DNA of 64,000 nt, from the NCBI GenBank assembly GCA_947070915.1, contig CAMTDY010000001.1:1-64000 (forward strand), written 5' to 3'. Positions 8,938 to 18,400 of this stretch are shown piece by piece. Below the pieces are notes generated by a model. The model made no database searches and was not told the DNA's origin. It worked only from the letters and a program-made list of their open reading frames with translations. The position numbers were made by a program, and so were the translations under genes. Source of the stretch: an uncultured Roseburia sp. Its GTDB lineage: Bacteria; Bacillota; Clostridia; Lachnospirales; Lachnospiraceae. Position 1 is the first letter of the stretch. Every line of letters begins with the position of its first letter.

Positions 8938-10348
8938 GAAGCGGAAGCGTATGAACCGGGAAATGGCCGCTGTCACCTATATTTTTATGTTTCTTTTTGT
9001 CTTTATGGCTTCCTATGTGATCTGGTTTTTGATGGGAGACACGGATAAAATTCTAAATAATCCGCAAAATAAGAGACAGGAGCTTTTGGCGGAGAGGATT
9101 CAGAAAGGAAGTATTCTCTCGGATAAGGGAAAGGTACTGGCAAAAACAGAAACAGACAGCAAAGGGAATGAAAAAAGAGTGTATCCCTATAACGAGCTGT
9201 TTGCCCATGTGGTAGGGCGGGTCAGTCATGGGAAGACGGGGCTGGAGGCATCGGAAGGGTATACGATGCTGACCACCGGGATCAATCCCCTGACTGGGTT
9301 GTTTAATGAGTTGAAGGGAGAAAAAAACCCAGGAAACAATGTGGTCACCACACTGAACGTAAAGTTATCCCAGGTCGCCAGTGAATCCCTGGGCAGCCGT
9401 CGGGGCGCCGTGGTGGTGACAGAGCCTTCCACGGGAAAGATCCTTGCCCTGGTGTCAAAGCCATCTTATAATCCGAACCAGCTGGACCGAAACTGGGAAG
9501 GGCTGATCCGGGATAATGATGATGATTCTGCCCTTTACAACCGGGCCACCCAGGGGCTGTACCCGCCAGGATCCACCTTTAAGCTTTATACGACGCTGGA
9601 GTATATGAGAGAGACCCGCCAATATGAAGAATTTCGTTATACCTGTACCGGCAGTATCGGTAAGGGAAAAGAGGCGATTAACTGTTATGGGCATGAAGTC
9701 CATGGAACCATTGGACTGAAAAAAGCATTTTCTGAGTCCTGTAACGCCGCCTTTGCCCAGATCGGCGTGGGGCTGAACACCTCTGGCTGGAACAGTTTGT
9801 GTAATTCTTTGTATTACAATAAAACACTGCCCATCAAGGAGCTGGAACAGAAATCCTCCCGGTTTGATATTGCCAGCGGGGAGGGGAAGGGCGATATTAT
9901 GCAGGCGGCCATCGGCCAGGGAACCGTCCTGACAACGCCCCTGCAGAATTCTTTTCTGGTATCGGCTGTTTTAAACGAAGGTAAGCTGATGAAGCCCTAT
10001 CTTGTAGACCGTATCGAGGATACTTATGGCAATGTAGTGAGACAGCAGGAACCTTCTGAGGTGGCGGCACCGATCACAAAAAAAGAAGCAAAAGTTCTGA
10101 AAGAATATATGAGGGAAACGGTGCTGAGCGGTACTGCCACAGCGTTAAATAGCAGCCGCTACAAAGCGGGAGGTAAAACCGGTTCTGCGCAGTTTAAGGA
10201 GGGGTCCACGGATTCCCATGCCTGGTTCGTAGGGTACGCAGAAAAGGACGGAAGACAGCTGGTAGTAAGTATCATTGTGGAGGGAGCAGGGACCGGAAGT
10301 GCCCATGCGGTTCCCATTGCACGAAAGATATTTGATGCATACTTTTAG
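8867..10348 (+). CDS. class B penicillin-binding protein (PbpA/PBP2-like transpeptidase)
   Basis: 493 residues. A very basic N-terminus (KRKERAKKKER) is followed by one transmembrane helix (about residues 33-56) and an extracellular part. The three transpeptidase motifs are present: STFK (Ser236), SCN (Ser291) and KTG (Lys437). It crosslinks peptidoglycan with the SEDS polymerase just upstream. The best start is TTG at 8867, preceded by AGAGGAGG, which gives a 71-nt overlap with the SEDS gene; an ATG at 8951 would trim the basic tail. No PASTA domains. The family is certain, the division-versus-elongation role is not. Confidence 0.92.
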   Translation: MKRKERAKKKEREWGREEPGTEVKKRKRMNREMAAVTYIFMFLFVFMASYVIWFLMGDTDKILNNPQNKRQELLAERIQKGSILSDKGKVLAKTETDSKGNEKRVYPYNELFAHVVGRVSHGKTGLEASEGYTMLTTGINPLTGLFNELKGEKNPGNNVVTTLNVKLSQVASESLGSRRGAVVVTEPSTGKILALVSKPSYNPNQLDRNWEGLIRDNDDDSALYNRATQGLYPPGSTFKLYTTLEYMRETRQYEEFRYTCTGSIGKGKEAINCYGHEVHGTIGLKKAFSESCNAAFAQIGVGLNTSGWNSLCNSLYYNKTLPIKELEQKSSRFDIASGEGKGDIMQAAIGQGTVLTTPLQNSFLVSAVLNEGKLMKPYLVDRIEDTYGNVVRQQEPSEVAAPITKKEAKVLKEYMRETVLSGTATALNSSRYKAGGKTGSAQFKEGSTDSHAWFVGYAEKDGRQLVVSIIVEGAGTGSAHAVPIARKIFDAYF

Positions 10349-10355
10349 GAACTGC

Positions 10356-10372
10356 TAAGTTCCAGGAACTTA
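10356..10372 (+). repeat. palindrome after the PBP gene
   Basis: TAAGTTCC-A-GGAACTTA is a perfect 8-bp inverted repeat. It lies within a cluster where GGAACT and AGTTCC alternate from 10348 to 10380. There is no T run, so it is a hairpin or protein site rather than a clear terminator. Confidence 0.5.
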
Positions 10373-10428
10373 ATAGTTCCTTAGCTATATGACAGAGCCG
10401 GAGGGTGAATTGGAAGGAGGGAAGCTGC

Positions 10429-10887
10429 GTGCGTCAGATCGTCAGCTGCGGCGGAGTTGTAATCTTTAAAGGTAAGATTCTGCTGTTGTATAAAAAATAT
10501 AAAAAACGGTATGATGGCTGGGTTCTTCCCAAGGGAACAGTGGAAGCGGGAGAAGAGTTTGAAGAAACTGCCTTTCGGGAAGTCCGGGAAGAAAGCGGAG
10601 TATTTGGCAGGATCGTAAAATATATAGGTTCCAGCAACTATAGTTTTAATGTTCCGGATGATGTGGTGGAGAAAAATGTACACTGGTATCTGATGCAGAC
10701 GGACAGCTTTTCCTGCCAGCCCCAGAGAGAAGAAGATTTTTATGACGCCGGATTTTATAAATTCCATGAGGCCTTTCATTTGCTTAAGTTTGGCAACGAA
10801 AGGAAGATCCTGGAGCGGGCATATAAAGAATATCAGAAGTTAAAAAGAGAGTGTATGTGGAGTGAGAATAAGATCGGGATCAGGTAG
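10429..10887 (+). CDS. NUDIX hydrolase
   Basis: About 152 residues, cytosolic. The full Nudix box is visible: G, five residues, E, seven residues, then REVREESGV, in the stretch that starts GTVEAGEEFEE. These enzymes cleave nucleoside diphosphates linked to another moiety; the substrate is not predictable. A GTG at 10429, eight nt after AAGGAGG, is the best start; an upstream in-frame GTG at 10405 lacks a ribosome site. It stands alone behind the PBP gene and has its own terminator. Confidence 0.9.
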   Translation: MRQIVSCGGVVIFKGKILLLYKKYKKRYDGWVLPKGTVEAGEEFEETAFREVREESGVFGRIVKYIGSSNYSFNVPDDVVEKNVHWYLMQTDSFSCQPQREEDFYDAGFYKFHEAFHLLKFGNERKILERAYKEYQKLKRECMWSENKIGIR

Positions 10888-10923
10888 AGGATTAGAAGAT
10901 ATAGTTTTGATTTTAAGAAAGTT

Positions 10924-10952
10924 CTATTGTAGAAATACAGTAGGGCTTTTTT
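10924..10952 (+). terminator. intrinsic terminator of the NUDIX gene
   Basis: CTATTGTA (10924-10931) pairs with TACAGTAG (10936-10943) around a GAAA loop, followed by GGCTTTTTTATT. Confidence 0.75.
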
Positions 10953-10955
10953 ATT

Positions 10956-10976
10956 TAGCTCGACGGCGCCGTCGAG
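10956..10976 (+). repeat. dispersed motif, copy 2, extended to a perfect 18-bp palindrome
   Basis: TAGCTCGACGGCGCC at 10956-10970 is the dispersed motif. Here its core grows into the perfect palindrome CTCGACGGCGCCGTCGAG (10959-10976). Confidence 0.6.
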
Positions 10977-11263
10977 TTACGCAAAGGAAAAGTGAGAATA
11001 GCTGCAAAGCGTGTTTCTCATCGTTGTTATTTCCTTTTGGGACAGGTATGATCGGATTTTCTACAATTCCATATATAAGTACCAGAAAAATATCTTTTCT
11101 GGATGCGGTAATTTGTGTCTTGACATTTGATAGACAGGCTTCTGTTAGTTGTTGATAATTCATGGTAAAACCACAGGTGCTGTGAATGAAAATGTGGAAA
11201 TACAAGAAAAAAATATATTGCATGAGATAATAATATATTTTATGTAGACAGAGTGCTAATCAC
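10977..11263. other. gene-free stretch before the DUF6273 remnant
   Basis: No supported gene. A minus-strand reading frame from an ATG at 11163 down to about 10954 (start MNYQQLTEAC) has plausible composition, but it lacks a ribosome site and runs through the 18-bp palindrome, so I treat it as a possible remnant only. The A/T-rich end near 11205-11250 may hold promoter-like sequence. Confidence 0.3.
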
Positions 11264-11844
11264 GTGGCGGATAAAAATCTGGATGTGCAGAGTTATAATT
11301 ATACAATTACAGACGTCACCTGGGAGACTTGTACGATGCGCAGCTGGCTGAACGGTTATGGGGCGGAAAAGAACAAAGAAGGGAAGGATTACAGTGGCAG
11401 CGGCTTTCTTGACAATGCATTTTCAGCGGATGAACAGTCAGCAATCCAAACTGCAAATGTAGTGAATGACGATAATCCTAATCATGGGACAGAAGAAGGT
11501 ACGGCAGATGGTGGCTCCGTCCGGCTTTGCATTTAAATTTATCATCTGATCCGGGAAAAGCCGGGATCGGAAAAGTATCGGTCCTGAAACTCAAACAGAA
11601 GAAGGGCACAGTGACAGTTTCCTGGAAAAAGACCATCGGAGCGAAAGGCTATCAGATCTGTTACAGCACCTCGAAGAAGTGGAAGAACAAAAAACAGAAA
11701 CTGGTTACCAAAAACAAAGCGGTAATAAAGAACATCAAAAAGAAGATGACCTGCTATCTTCGTGTGCGGGCTTACATCCTTGAGGGGACGAAGAAAGTTT
11801 ACGGGGCATGGAGCAGTGTAAAAAAGATTAAGATCAAGAAGTAG
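11264..11844 (+). pseudogene. decayed DUF6273 / Fn3-like surface protein
   Basis: The first part (to about 11536) encodes ADKNLDVQSYNYTITDV and the WETCTMRSWLNGYG block typical of DUF6273 domains in Lachnospiraceae surface proteins, without the usual signal peptide or N-terminal part. The family's C-terminal run VRPALHLNL is split between two frames: GGSVR is read in the first frame and HLNLSSD in another from 11527, consistent with a small deletion near 11520. The middle of the domain also looks shortened. The second frame continues into a fibronectin-III-like domain (VSVLKLKQKKGTVTVSWKK to the end). Truncated, shifted and internally deleted, so not expected to make the parent protein. Confidence 0.75.
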
Positions 11845-11880
11845 CGGAAAAGAACTCCACTGGAAAATAAATAATGCAGG

Positions 11881-11943
11881 AAAAACCATCCCTTCTGTAC
11901 ATACAGTTATGAAAACCATGCTGTGGCAGAGGGGATGGTTTTT
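11881..11943 (+). terminator. terminator-like stem after the DUF6273 remnant
   Basis: AAAAACCATCCCTTCTG (11881-11897) pairs with CAGAGGGGATGGTTTTT (11927-11943), 17 bp with one G-T pair. The T run on one side and A run on the other allow bidirectional use. The rest of 11845-12167 holds only the Rpn promoter and the shared upstream repeat. Confidence 0.7.
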
Positions 11944-11978
11944 GTTATCTGCAGTTCCAGATAGCAAAAAACCCAACC

Positions 11979-12681
11979 AAAACTAAACAATCCGGTTGAC
12001 AAAACCATACCTGTATGTTATGGTGGTAAAAAGCATTACCATTCTTTCATTATCTGAAAAATCTTTCATTCTCAAAGAACGTCAATGCTTGATTCCAGAA
12101 AATCAGAAAAAAGCAGGGCGGTTGTTTGAAAATGTGAGGAAGCAGCCCTCTGCAGGACGGAGGGTAAATGAAAAAAAGAAATGATATGCCAGCGGCCCCA
12201 TTTCCGGGAACGCCGGCACAGAGAAACTACAAAGACACCGTATTCCGGATGCTGTACCGGGACAAGACAGAACTCCTGGAACTCTACAACGCAGTAAACG
12301 GCACACAGTACAGTAATCCGGAAGAGCTGGAAGCGGCGGGCCTGGAAAACGCTGTCTACATGTCGATGAAAAATGACGTATCCTGCGTGGTGGACCTGCG
12401 GCTGAACCTGTACGAGCACCAGTCCACGGTAAACCCGAACATGCCGCTGCGCGACCTGTTCTACATAGCAAAGCTATATGAAAAAATGATCCAGAAAGAA
12501 AAAAGGGACCTGTATTCAGGAAAAAGAATCCAGATCCCGTCGCCCCGATTTGTTGTATTTTATAACGGGCCGGAAGAACAGCCGGAGAAGAAGATCCTGC
12601 GCCTGTCGGAATCCTTTTACCGGCAGACGGAAGAATCCGGCCTGGAGCTGACAGTACTCCAGCTTAACATTAACCCAGGAA
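11979..12681 (+). repeat. Rpn-type repeat unit, copy 1 (intact)
   Basis: From AAAACTAAACAATCCGG onward this DNA matches 23881-24391, including about 190 nt upstream of the gene and part of the coding region. The shared upstream block shows that the promoter region was copied together with the gene. Confidence 0.85.
11996..12024 (+). promoter_or_regulatory. promoter of the Rpn-family gene
   Basis: TTGACA (11996-12001), 17-bp spacer, TATGGT (12019-12024). The second copy keeps the same layout with TATAGT at 23921-23926. Confidence 0.6.
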
Positions 12682-13049
12682 ACAATGAGGAACTATTAGG
12701 GAAATGCTGCTCCCTGCATGACTACATGAAGTACGTGGAACGTGTCCGGAGCTACAGCCGGGAGATGGATTTCCAGGAAGCGGTGGAGAGGGCAGTGTCA
12801 GAATGCATTGAGGAAGGAATCCTGGAGGAATTCTTAAGAGCCAACCGGGCGGAGGTGATCCAGATGAGCATATTTGAATATGATGAAGAGCTGCACATGG
12901 CAACGGTGAGGGAAGAAGGCAGGAATGAAGGAGTAAGTAGACTACTGGTCGGCATGCTGGAGAGAGGCCTGTCACCGGAAGAGATCAGTGAACTGACAGG
13001 GGAGCCGGTGGAGACTATACGGGAAGCAGTGTCCTGGGTTGATCATTAG
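12168..13049 (+). CDS. Rpn-family recombination-promoting nuclease / PD-(D/E)XK transposase-like protein
   Basis: 293 residues. The N-terminal block NYKDTVFRMLYRDKTELLELYNAVNGT, here given in part as YKDTVFRMLYRDK, is characteristic of Rpn/PD-(D/E)XK nuclease-family transposase proteins; the region DVSCVVDLRLNLYEHQS fits the D...E-x-Q nuclease core, followed by PRFVVFYNG. The C-terminal part has a REEGRNEG stretch and a short helical module (LSPEEISELTGEP) common at Rpn C-termini. Rpn proteins nick DNA and promote RecA-independent recombination. The gene is intact, with GGAGGG just before the ATG at short spacing. A broken second copy lies at 24071. Confidence 0.85.
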   Translation: MKKRNDMPAAPFPGTPAQRNYKDTVFRMLYRDKTELLELYNAVNGTQYSNPEELEAAGLENAVYMSMKNDVSCVVDLRLNLYEHQSTVNPNMPLRDLFYIAKLYEKMIQKEKRDLYSGKRIQIPSPRFVVFYNGPEEQPEKKILRLSESFYRQTEESGLELTVLQLNINPGNNEELLGKCCSLHDYMKYVERVRSYSREMDFQEAVERAVSECIEEGILEEFLRANRAEVIQMSIFEYDEELHMATVREEGRNEGVSRLLVGMLERGLSPEEISELTGEPVETIREAVSWVDH

Positions 13050-13097
13050 TGTTATTTGAGAGTAAAATTTGGGTGGGAAAGTCATATAAACAGAACA

Positions 13098-13166
13098 AGA
13101 AAGCACCGCTTTGTGTTAAGATTGGGTTTGCAAAACAAAAAATCTACATAAAGGAAGGTGCTTTCT
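13098..13166. repeat. inverted-repeat element, short copy (about 69 bp)
   Basis: AGAAAGCACC (13098-13107) and GGTGCTTTCT (13157-13166) flank the unit. Its right arm with the preceding AATCTACATAAAGGAA nearly equals the right arm of a longer unit at 28753-28895. Confidence 0.65.
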
Positions 13167-13262
13167 ATAATGTGCCCTGAAATGTCAATATAGGTATTTC
13201 GAAAAGAACGGCAAAGCCATTCTTGGAGTGGCGCAGTTATCAGCCGCCGCTTTACATTCCGC

Positions 13263-14066
13263 TTACAGCAGATTGAGTTTTTTCTTCAAAATAAATTTGC
13301 TTAGGAAGAAAAATGCTACGGAGAAAACAACGCTTAATATAATGGAGAGAAAGAGTACACTCATCGTCGGATTGCCACTCTGGAGGCTTACGCTGAAAGT
13401 ATCCATTTCAGCGGACATGTCTTTGCCCATCTCTGTGATCATAAATGGCAGAAGTACAACGACACTTACAATCTGCTGCACCGTATAGAGGGCGGCATAA
13501 AATGCCAGGGAGGCAATAACACGGTGGTCTCTTACCAGCTGTCCTAATGATATGGCGGCAAAGATCTGCAGGATTGACAGCGCACAGGAGAGCAGCAGGG
13601 AGATGATCTGGATGATCATTAGATTCGTATCTCCTTCAAATATGGCAAATAAAAAGTTGGTCATATCTTTTATCTGGGCGCCCCCAGCCGCAAAGAGGAT
13701 GACAATAGAGAAATAGGCCAGGATCAGGGTGGCTATTGTCCAGGCATAAGAGATAATGAATTTGCCCAGCAGGATCTGATGCGTCTCGGCGGGGACCGTA
13801 AAGGTCAGATATGCTTCCCTGGTGGCAGTTGTTTTATAAAAACGCATACTAAGGAAAATATACGGAGAGATAAATACAAAAATAATGCCAAATACAAGAA
13901 GTATGATCCCAAATCCTGAAATAATGGTGAGGGGCGTTGAGTCATAATGTTTCAGCAGCTGGATAAACAGGCAGGCTGCCGAGATGAGAAGCGCCAGACC
14001 GATATAAATAGGAACAAAGATCCGATAGGTGGATTTGAATTCGTGTTTCATTATTTTTCCTAACAT
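13263..14066 (-). CDS. ABC-2 type transporter permease
   Basis: 267 residues with six likely membrane segments (for example IGLALLISAACLFIQLL and FGIILLVFGIIFVFI). It starts MLGKIMKHEFKSTYR, the usual head of this permease class, and overlaps the end of the ATPase gene by 7 nt. Together with the ATPase it should form a small-ligand or peptide exporter of the YtrB/YtrC-like kind. It is the last gene of the GntR-ATPase-permease operon. Substrate unknown; a cell-envelope stress or antibiotic response is a common role for such operons. Confidence 0.88.
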   Translation of the reverse strand: MLGKIMKHEFKSTYRIFVPIYIGLALLISAACLFIQLLKHYDSTPLTIISGFGIILLVFGIIFVFISPYIFLSMRFYKTTATREAYLTFTVPAETHQILLGKFIISYAWTIATLILAYFSIVILFAAGGAQIKDMTNFLFAIFEGDTNLMIIQIISLLLSCALSILQIFAAISLGQLVRDHRVIASLAFYAALYTVQQIVSVVVLLPFMITEMGKDMSAEMDTFSVSLQSGNPTMSVLFLSIILSVVFSVAFFFLSKFILKKKLNLL

Positions 14067-14755
14067 TTGAATACCTCCCTAAACAGTGCATCCACTGATT
14101 TATTTTCTTTTTCCCGGATCTCATCTACGCTCTGATGAAGGCGGATCTGTCCGTTTTGAAGGAAGACAGCCTCATCCAGGATATTTTCCACATCTGCGAT
14201 CAGGTGAGTGGAGATGATGACCGTGGAATTTTCACAATAGTTCCCCACAATAGTATTTAGAATATAATCTCTGGTGGCGGGATCCACACCTCCGATGGGT
14301 TCGTCCAGACAGTAGAGATTGGCATCCCGGCTCATGGCGAGAACCAGCTGGACTTTTTCCAGTGTTCCCTTTGACATATGGGACAGCTTCATGGTGGTGG
14401 CGATGTCAAGTTTTTTCAGCATATCTTCGGCTTTATCCTGCTGGAAGTCAGCAAAAAAGTCTGAAAAGTATTCAAATAGATTATCTACCTTCATCCAGCG
14501 GGGAAAATAGTTGGCGTCTGGCAGATAGGATACATGCTGCTTGGAAATGACGCCGGGTTCATAACCCCCGATGGTGATGGTTCCGCTGGTGGGAGCCAGA
14601 AGTCCATTGAACAGCTTCAGCAGCGTGGTTTTGCCGCTGCCATTTGGTCCCAGCAGACCAACGATCTTTCCGCATTCCAGTGTGAGATTCACGTCCTGGA
14701 GTGCTGTGTAGCCGCCAAATTTTTTAGACAGCCCTTTGGTCTCTAATAGTATCAT
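14060..14755 (-). CDS. ABC transporter ATP-binding protein
   Basis: About 231 residues. Walker A is GPNGSGKTTL; the signature region is degenerate around LSHMSKGTLEKVQL; Walker B is NLYCLDEPIGGVDP, and the switch His is in VIISTHL. It powers the permease encoded next. I start it at the ATG complementary to 14753-14755, which has GGAGG upstream on the minus strand; the longer reading frame to 14875 has no support and would run into the GntR gene. The signature motif reads MSKGT instead of LSGGQ, as in many YtrB/BcrA-type ATPases. Confidence 0.9.
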   Translation of the reverse strand: MILLETKGLSKKFGGYTALQDVNLTLECGKIVGLLGPNGSGKTTLLKLFNGLLAPTSGTITIGGYEPGVISKQHVSYLPDANYFPRWMKVDNLFEYFSDFFADFQQDKAEDMLKKLDIATTMKLSHMSKGTLEKVQLVLAMSRDANLYCLDEPIGGVDPATRDYILNTIVGNYCENSTVIISTHLIADVENILDEAVFLQNGQIRLHQSVDEIREKENKSVDALFREVFKC

Positions 14756-14807
14756 AATAATCCTCCATTCTTTCATTTTTTTCCGTGTGTAAAACCACGG
14801 AATACAT

Positions 14808-15182
14808 TCATTCTGCGGAACAGCTGTCCCACCGTGAGGTGATGAAAGCCAGTTGTTCTTCGCCGCTAAAGCCAAGTTTTCCCAGTTCTTCTTTCAACTG
14901 GAATAGTTTGGCATTTGCCAGATCCTCTCTCATTGCCTGTATCATGGAAGTATTACCTGTGATCTTTCTTCCATTTGTCCGCTCATTGATGAGCAGGCCT
15001 TCCCGTTCCAGTTCAGCGAGAGCCCGCTGCATCGTGTTTGGATTCACATTTGCATTTAGCGCCAGTTCCCGGACAGAAGGGAATGGCTGGCCTGCTTCAT
15101 ATTCACCGGATAGGATCAAAAGTTTGATATGCTCGATCAGCTGAATATAAAGAGGTCTGTCATTGGTCAGTTCCCATTGCAT
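14808..15182 (-). CDS. GntR-family repressor, YtrA subfamily
   Basis: 124 residues. The N-terminal winged helix-turn-helix (PLYIQLIEHIKLLILSG, then FPSVRELALNANVNPNTMQRAL) is typical GntR; only a short C-terminal tail of about 50 residues follows, which is the mark of the YtrA subfamily that regulates neighbouring ABC operons. GGAGGTGAATCC precedes the ATG on the minus strand. It heads the operon with the ATPase and permease. A 10-bp inverted repeat overlapping the operon promoter (15305-15338) is the likely binding site, giving autorepression. Confidence 0.9.
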   Translation of the reverse strand: MQWELTNDRPLYIQLIEHIKLLILSGEYEAGQPFPSVRELALNANVNPNTMQRALAELEREGLLINERTNGRKITGNTSMIQAMREDLANAKLFQLKEELGKLGFSGEEQLAFITSRWDSCSAE

Positions 15183-15200
15183 GGATTCACCTCCTAGACT

Positions 15201-15215
15201 TAGCTCGATGGCGCC
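15201..15215 (+). repeat. dispersed 15-bp intergenic motif, copy 3
   Basis: TAGCTCGATGGCGCC lies in the leader of the GntR operon (minus strand), between the gene start and its promoter. It is the best match to the consensus. Confidence 0.6.
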
Positions 15216-15304
15216 AATTTAAACCCTGCCTCCGCCAAGCTAAATAGATAGTCATAGCCTCTGCTACCCGTTTCTAAAGGGTAAGTTATGCTGTATCAAT
15301 GTAT

Positions 15305-15338
15305 TGTTGTATTAATTGATTAACACAATAATACAACA
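15305..15338. promoter_or_regulatory. probable GntR (YtrA-type) operator
   Basis: TGTTGTATTA (15305-15314) and TAATACAACA (15329-15338) form a perfect 10-bp inverted repeat with a 14-bp spacer. The right arm covers the -10 box of the minus-strand promoter. Confidence 0.7.
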
Positions 15339-15356
15339 GAAAGTTTTCTTTGTCAA
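15328..15356 (-). promoter_or_regulatory. promoter of the GntR-ABC operon
   Basis: On the minus strand: TTGACA (15356-15351), a 17-bp spacer, TATTAT (15333-15328). This is a near-consensus promoter, overlapped by the putative operator. Confidence 0.75.
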
Positions 15357-15406
15357 GAGAATTCAGAAATGTTCTTATAATTCGACAAGAACTACCGTAT
15401 TTTGCC

Positions 15407-15435
15407 TTTACTTTTTAAAGGGATAGTGCTAAAAT
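15407..15435 (+). promoter_or_regulatory. promoter of the first PFOR gene
   Basis: TTTACT (15407-15412), 17-bp spacer, TAAAAT (15430-15435), about 60 nt before the ATG. The stretch 15183-15496 between the divergent genes thus holds two promoters, one operator and one dispersed motif. Confidence 0.6.
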
Positions 15436-15496
15436 GATAGCTAGTGATAATAAATTTTAATGATTTATTAAATTAAATAAGGAGGATTCTATAAAA

Positions 15497-18400
15497 ATGG
15501 CTAGAGCGAAACAATCCATGGATGGAAATACAGCTGCTGCTCATGTCGCTTATGCGTACACAGAAGTTGCTGGTATTTATCCGATCACCCCTTCCAGCCC
15601 GATGGCAGACACTGTTGATATGTGGTCTGCAGCAGGCCAGAAGAACATTTTTGGAAACACAGTTAAAGTAGTAGAGATGCAGTCTGAGGCAGGTGCGGCA
15701 GGTACCGTACACGGTTCCCTGGCAGCCGGTGCCCTTACAACGACCTTTACTGCTTCACAGGGACTTCTTCTTATGATTCCTAATATGTATAAGATTGCTG
15801 CTGAGCAGCTCCCTTGTGTATTTGATGTATCCGCACGTACCGTATCGACACAGTCCCTGAATATCTTCGGTGACCACAGTGACGTATACGCATGCCGTCA
15901 GACAGGTTTTGCCATGCTTGCTGAGACAAATCCGCAGGAAGTTATGGATCTTAGCCCGGTAGCACATCTTGCTGCCCTGGAGGGAAAAGTTCCTTTCATT
16001 AATTTCTTTGACGGATTCCGTACATCCCATGAGATCCAGAAGATTGAGAAATGGGACTATGAAGATCTGAAAGAAATGTGTCCGATGGATGCCGTTGAAG
16101 AATTCCGTGCCCATGCCCTGAATCCAGAGCATCCGGCTATGCGTGGCTCCCATGAAAATGGTGACGTATTCTTCCAGCACCGTGAGGCATGTAACACTGT
16201 TTATGATGCATTACCGGCTGTTGTTGAAAAATATATGGGTAAAGTCAATGAAAAACTTGGCACAGATTATGATCTTTTCAATTACTATGGTGCACCGGAC
16301 GCTGACCGCGTGATCATTGCGATGGGTTCCATCTGCGACGTGGCAGAAGAGGTGATTGATTACCTGAGCGCAAAGGGTGAGAAAGTCGGACTGATCAAAG
16401 TACGTCTGTACCGTCCATGGTCTTCCGAGCATATTCTCAAAGCAATTCCGAAGACAGCAAAGAAGATCGCTGTACTTGACCGTACAAAAGAGCCAGGTTC
16501 TCTTGGCGAGCCTCTTTTCATTGATGTGGCGACGACACTTCGCGAGGCAGGCATGAATGACGTCGTGCTGACTGGTGGACGTTATGGTCTTGGTTCCAAG
16601 GATACACCGCCTTCATCCATTTTCGCCATCTACAAAGAGCTGGAAAAGGATGCTCCAAAAGCCCGCTTTACCATCGGTATCGTGGATGATGTGACAAACC
16701 TGAGTCTGCCAGAAGTGAAGCCGGCTCCGATCACATCTGCTCCTGGTACCAAAGAGTGTAAGTTCTGGGGTCTTGGCGGAGACGGTACCGTTGGTGCGAA
16801 TAAGAACTCCACAAAGATCATCGGTGACCACACAGATAAATATATTCAGGCATACTTCCAGTATGACTCCAAGAAGACCGGAGGTATTACGATCTCCCAT
16901 CTTCGTTTCGGTGACAACCCGATCAAGAGCCCATACTATATCAATCAGGCTGATTTCGTTGCCTGCCACAACCCATCTTATGTGGTAAAAGGCTACAAGA
17001 TGGTGCAGGATGTAAAACCGGGCGGAATCTTTATGATCAACTGCCAGTGGTCTGACGAAGAGCTGGATAAGCATATGCCTGCAGAGTCAAAGAAATACAT
17101 CGCTGAAAACAACATTCAGCTTTATACCATCAATGCCATCGATAAGGCCATCGAGATCGGAATGGGCAAACGTACCAACACGATCCTTCAGTCTGCATTC
17201 TTTAAGCTGGCAGATATTATGCCGATCGACGAGGCAGTTGAGTACATGAAGGCGGCTGCTAAGAAATCCTACTCCAAGAAGGGTGACGCAGTAGTAGAGA
17301 TGAACTACAAAGCCATCGACGCTGGTGTGGATGCCGTACATAAAGTAGAAGTTCCAGCTTCCTGGGCAAATCCGGCAGCAGATGCTCCGGCAAAAGAGCT
17401 GACAGGACGTCCGGAGGTAGTAAAGATGGTAAAAGAGCTTCTTGAGCCTATCTCCCTTATGGATGGTGACAGCCTTCCGGTATCTGCATTTAAGGATATC
17501 GCAGACGGACAGTTTGAACTTGGTGCTTCCGCTTACGAAAAACGTGGTACAGCCGTTATGGTTCCACAGTGGGATCCTTCTGTATGTGCCCAGTGTAACA
17601 GCTGTGCTTTCGTATGTTCCCACGCTACACTCCGTCCGTTCATTCTGAATGCAGAAGAAGTAGCAGCCGCTCCTTCCCAGATCAAACTTGCTGATTCCAA
17701 GCATGCGACGGCAGAGGGAATGAAATACACCATGAGCGTATCTCCTCTGGATTGTATGGGATGCGGTGAGTGTGTGACCGTATGTCCTGCTGCTGAAAAA
17801 GGCGCGCTCAAGATGGTTCCCCAGGAATCACAGGCAGAGGAGCAGCCAGTATTTGATTATCTGGTAGAAAACGTTGGAAAGAAAGACATCAAACCGGTAT
17901 TTACCGATGCTACACCGATCGGTTCCCAGTACAATCAGCCGCTTCTTGAGTTCTCTGGAAGCTGTGCAGGCTGTGCCGAGACATCTTATGCAAGACTGAT
18001 CACCCAGCTCTTCGGTGAGCAGATGTACATTTCTAATGCGACAGGATGTTCATCCATCTGGGGTGGTCCTGCAGCTACATCACCATACACAGTAAACAAA
18101 GACTCCAAACAGGGTCCTGCATGGTCCAACTCTCTGTTTGAGGATAATGCAGAGCATGGTCTTGGTATGTATCTTGGCCAGAAGGTTCTTCGTGACCAGA
18201 CCATTGATAAAGTAAAAGAACTGGCAGCTTCCGACAAAGCTTCTGCTGAACTGAAGGCTGCTGTAGATAAATTCCTTGAGACAAAGGATGATACAAAGGC
18301 AAATGCACCGGCTGCAAAGGCTATGATCGCTGAGATCGAGAAAGCGGCTGCTGCTGGATGTGATCTTTCCAAAGAGATCCTTGACAAAAAACAGTACCTT

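Noticed and set aside
10954..11163. Minus-strand small gene (MNYQQLTEAC...)
   Set aside because: No ribosome site, no recognised family, and it crosses the 18-bp palindrome. Kept only as a possible remnant in the gap note.
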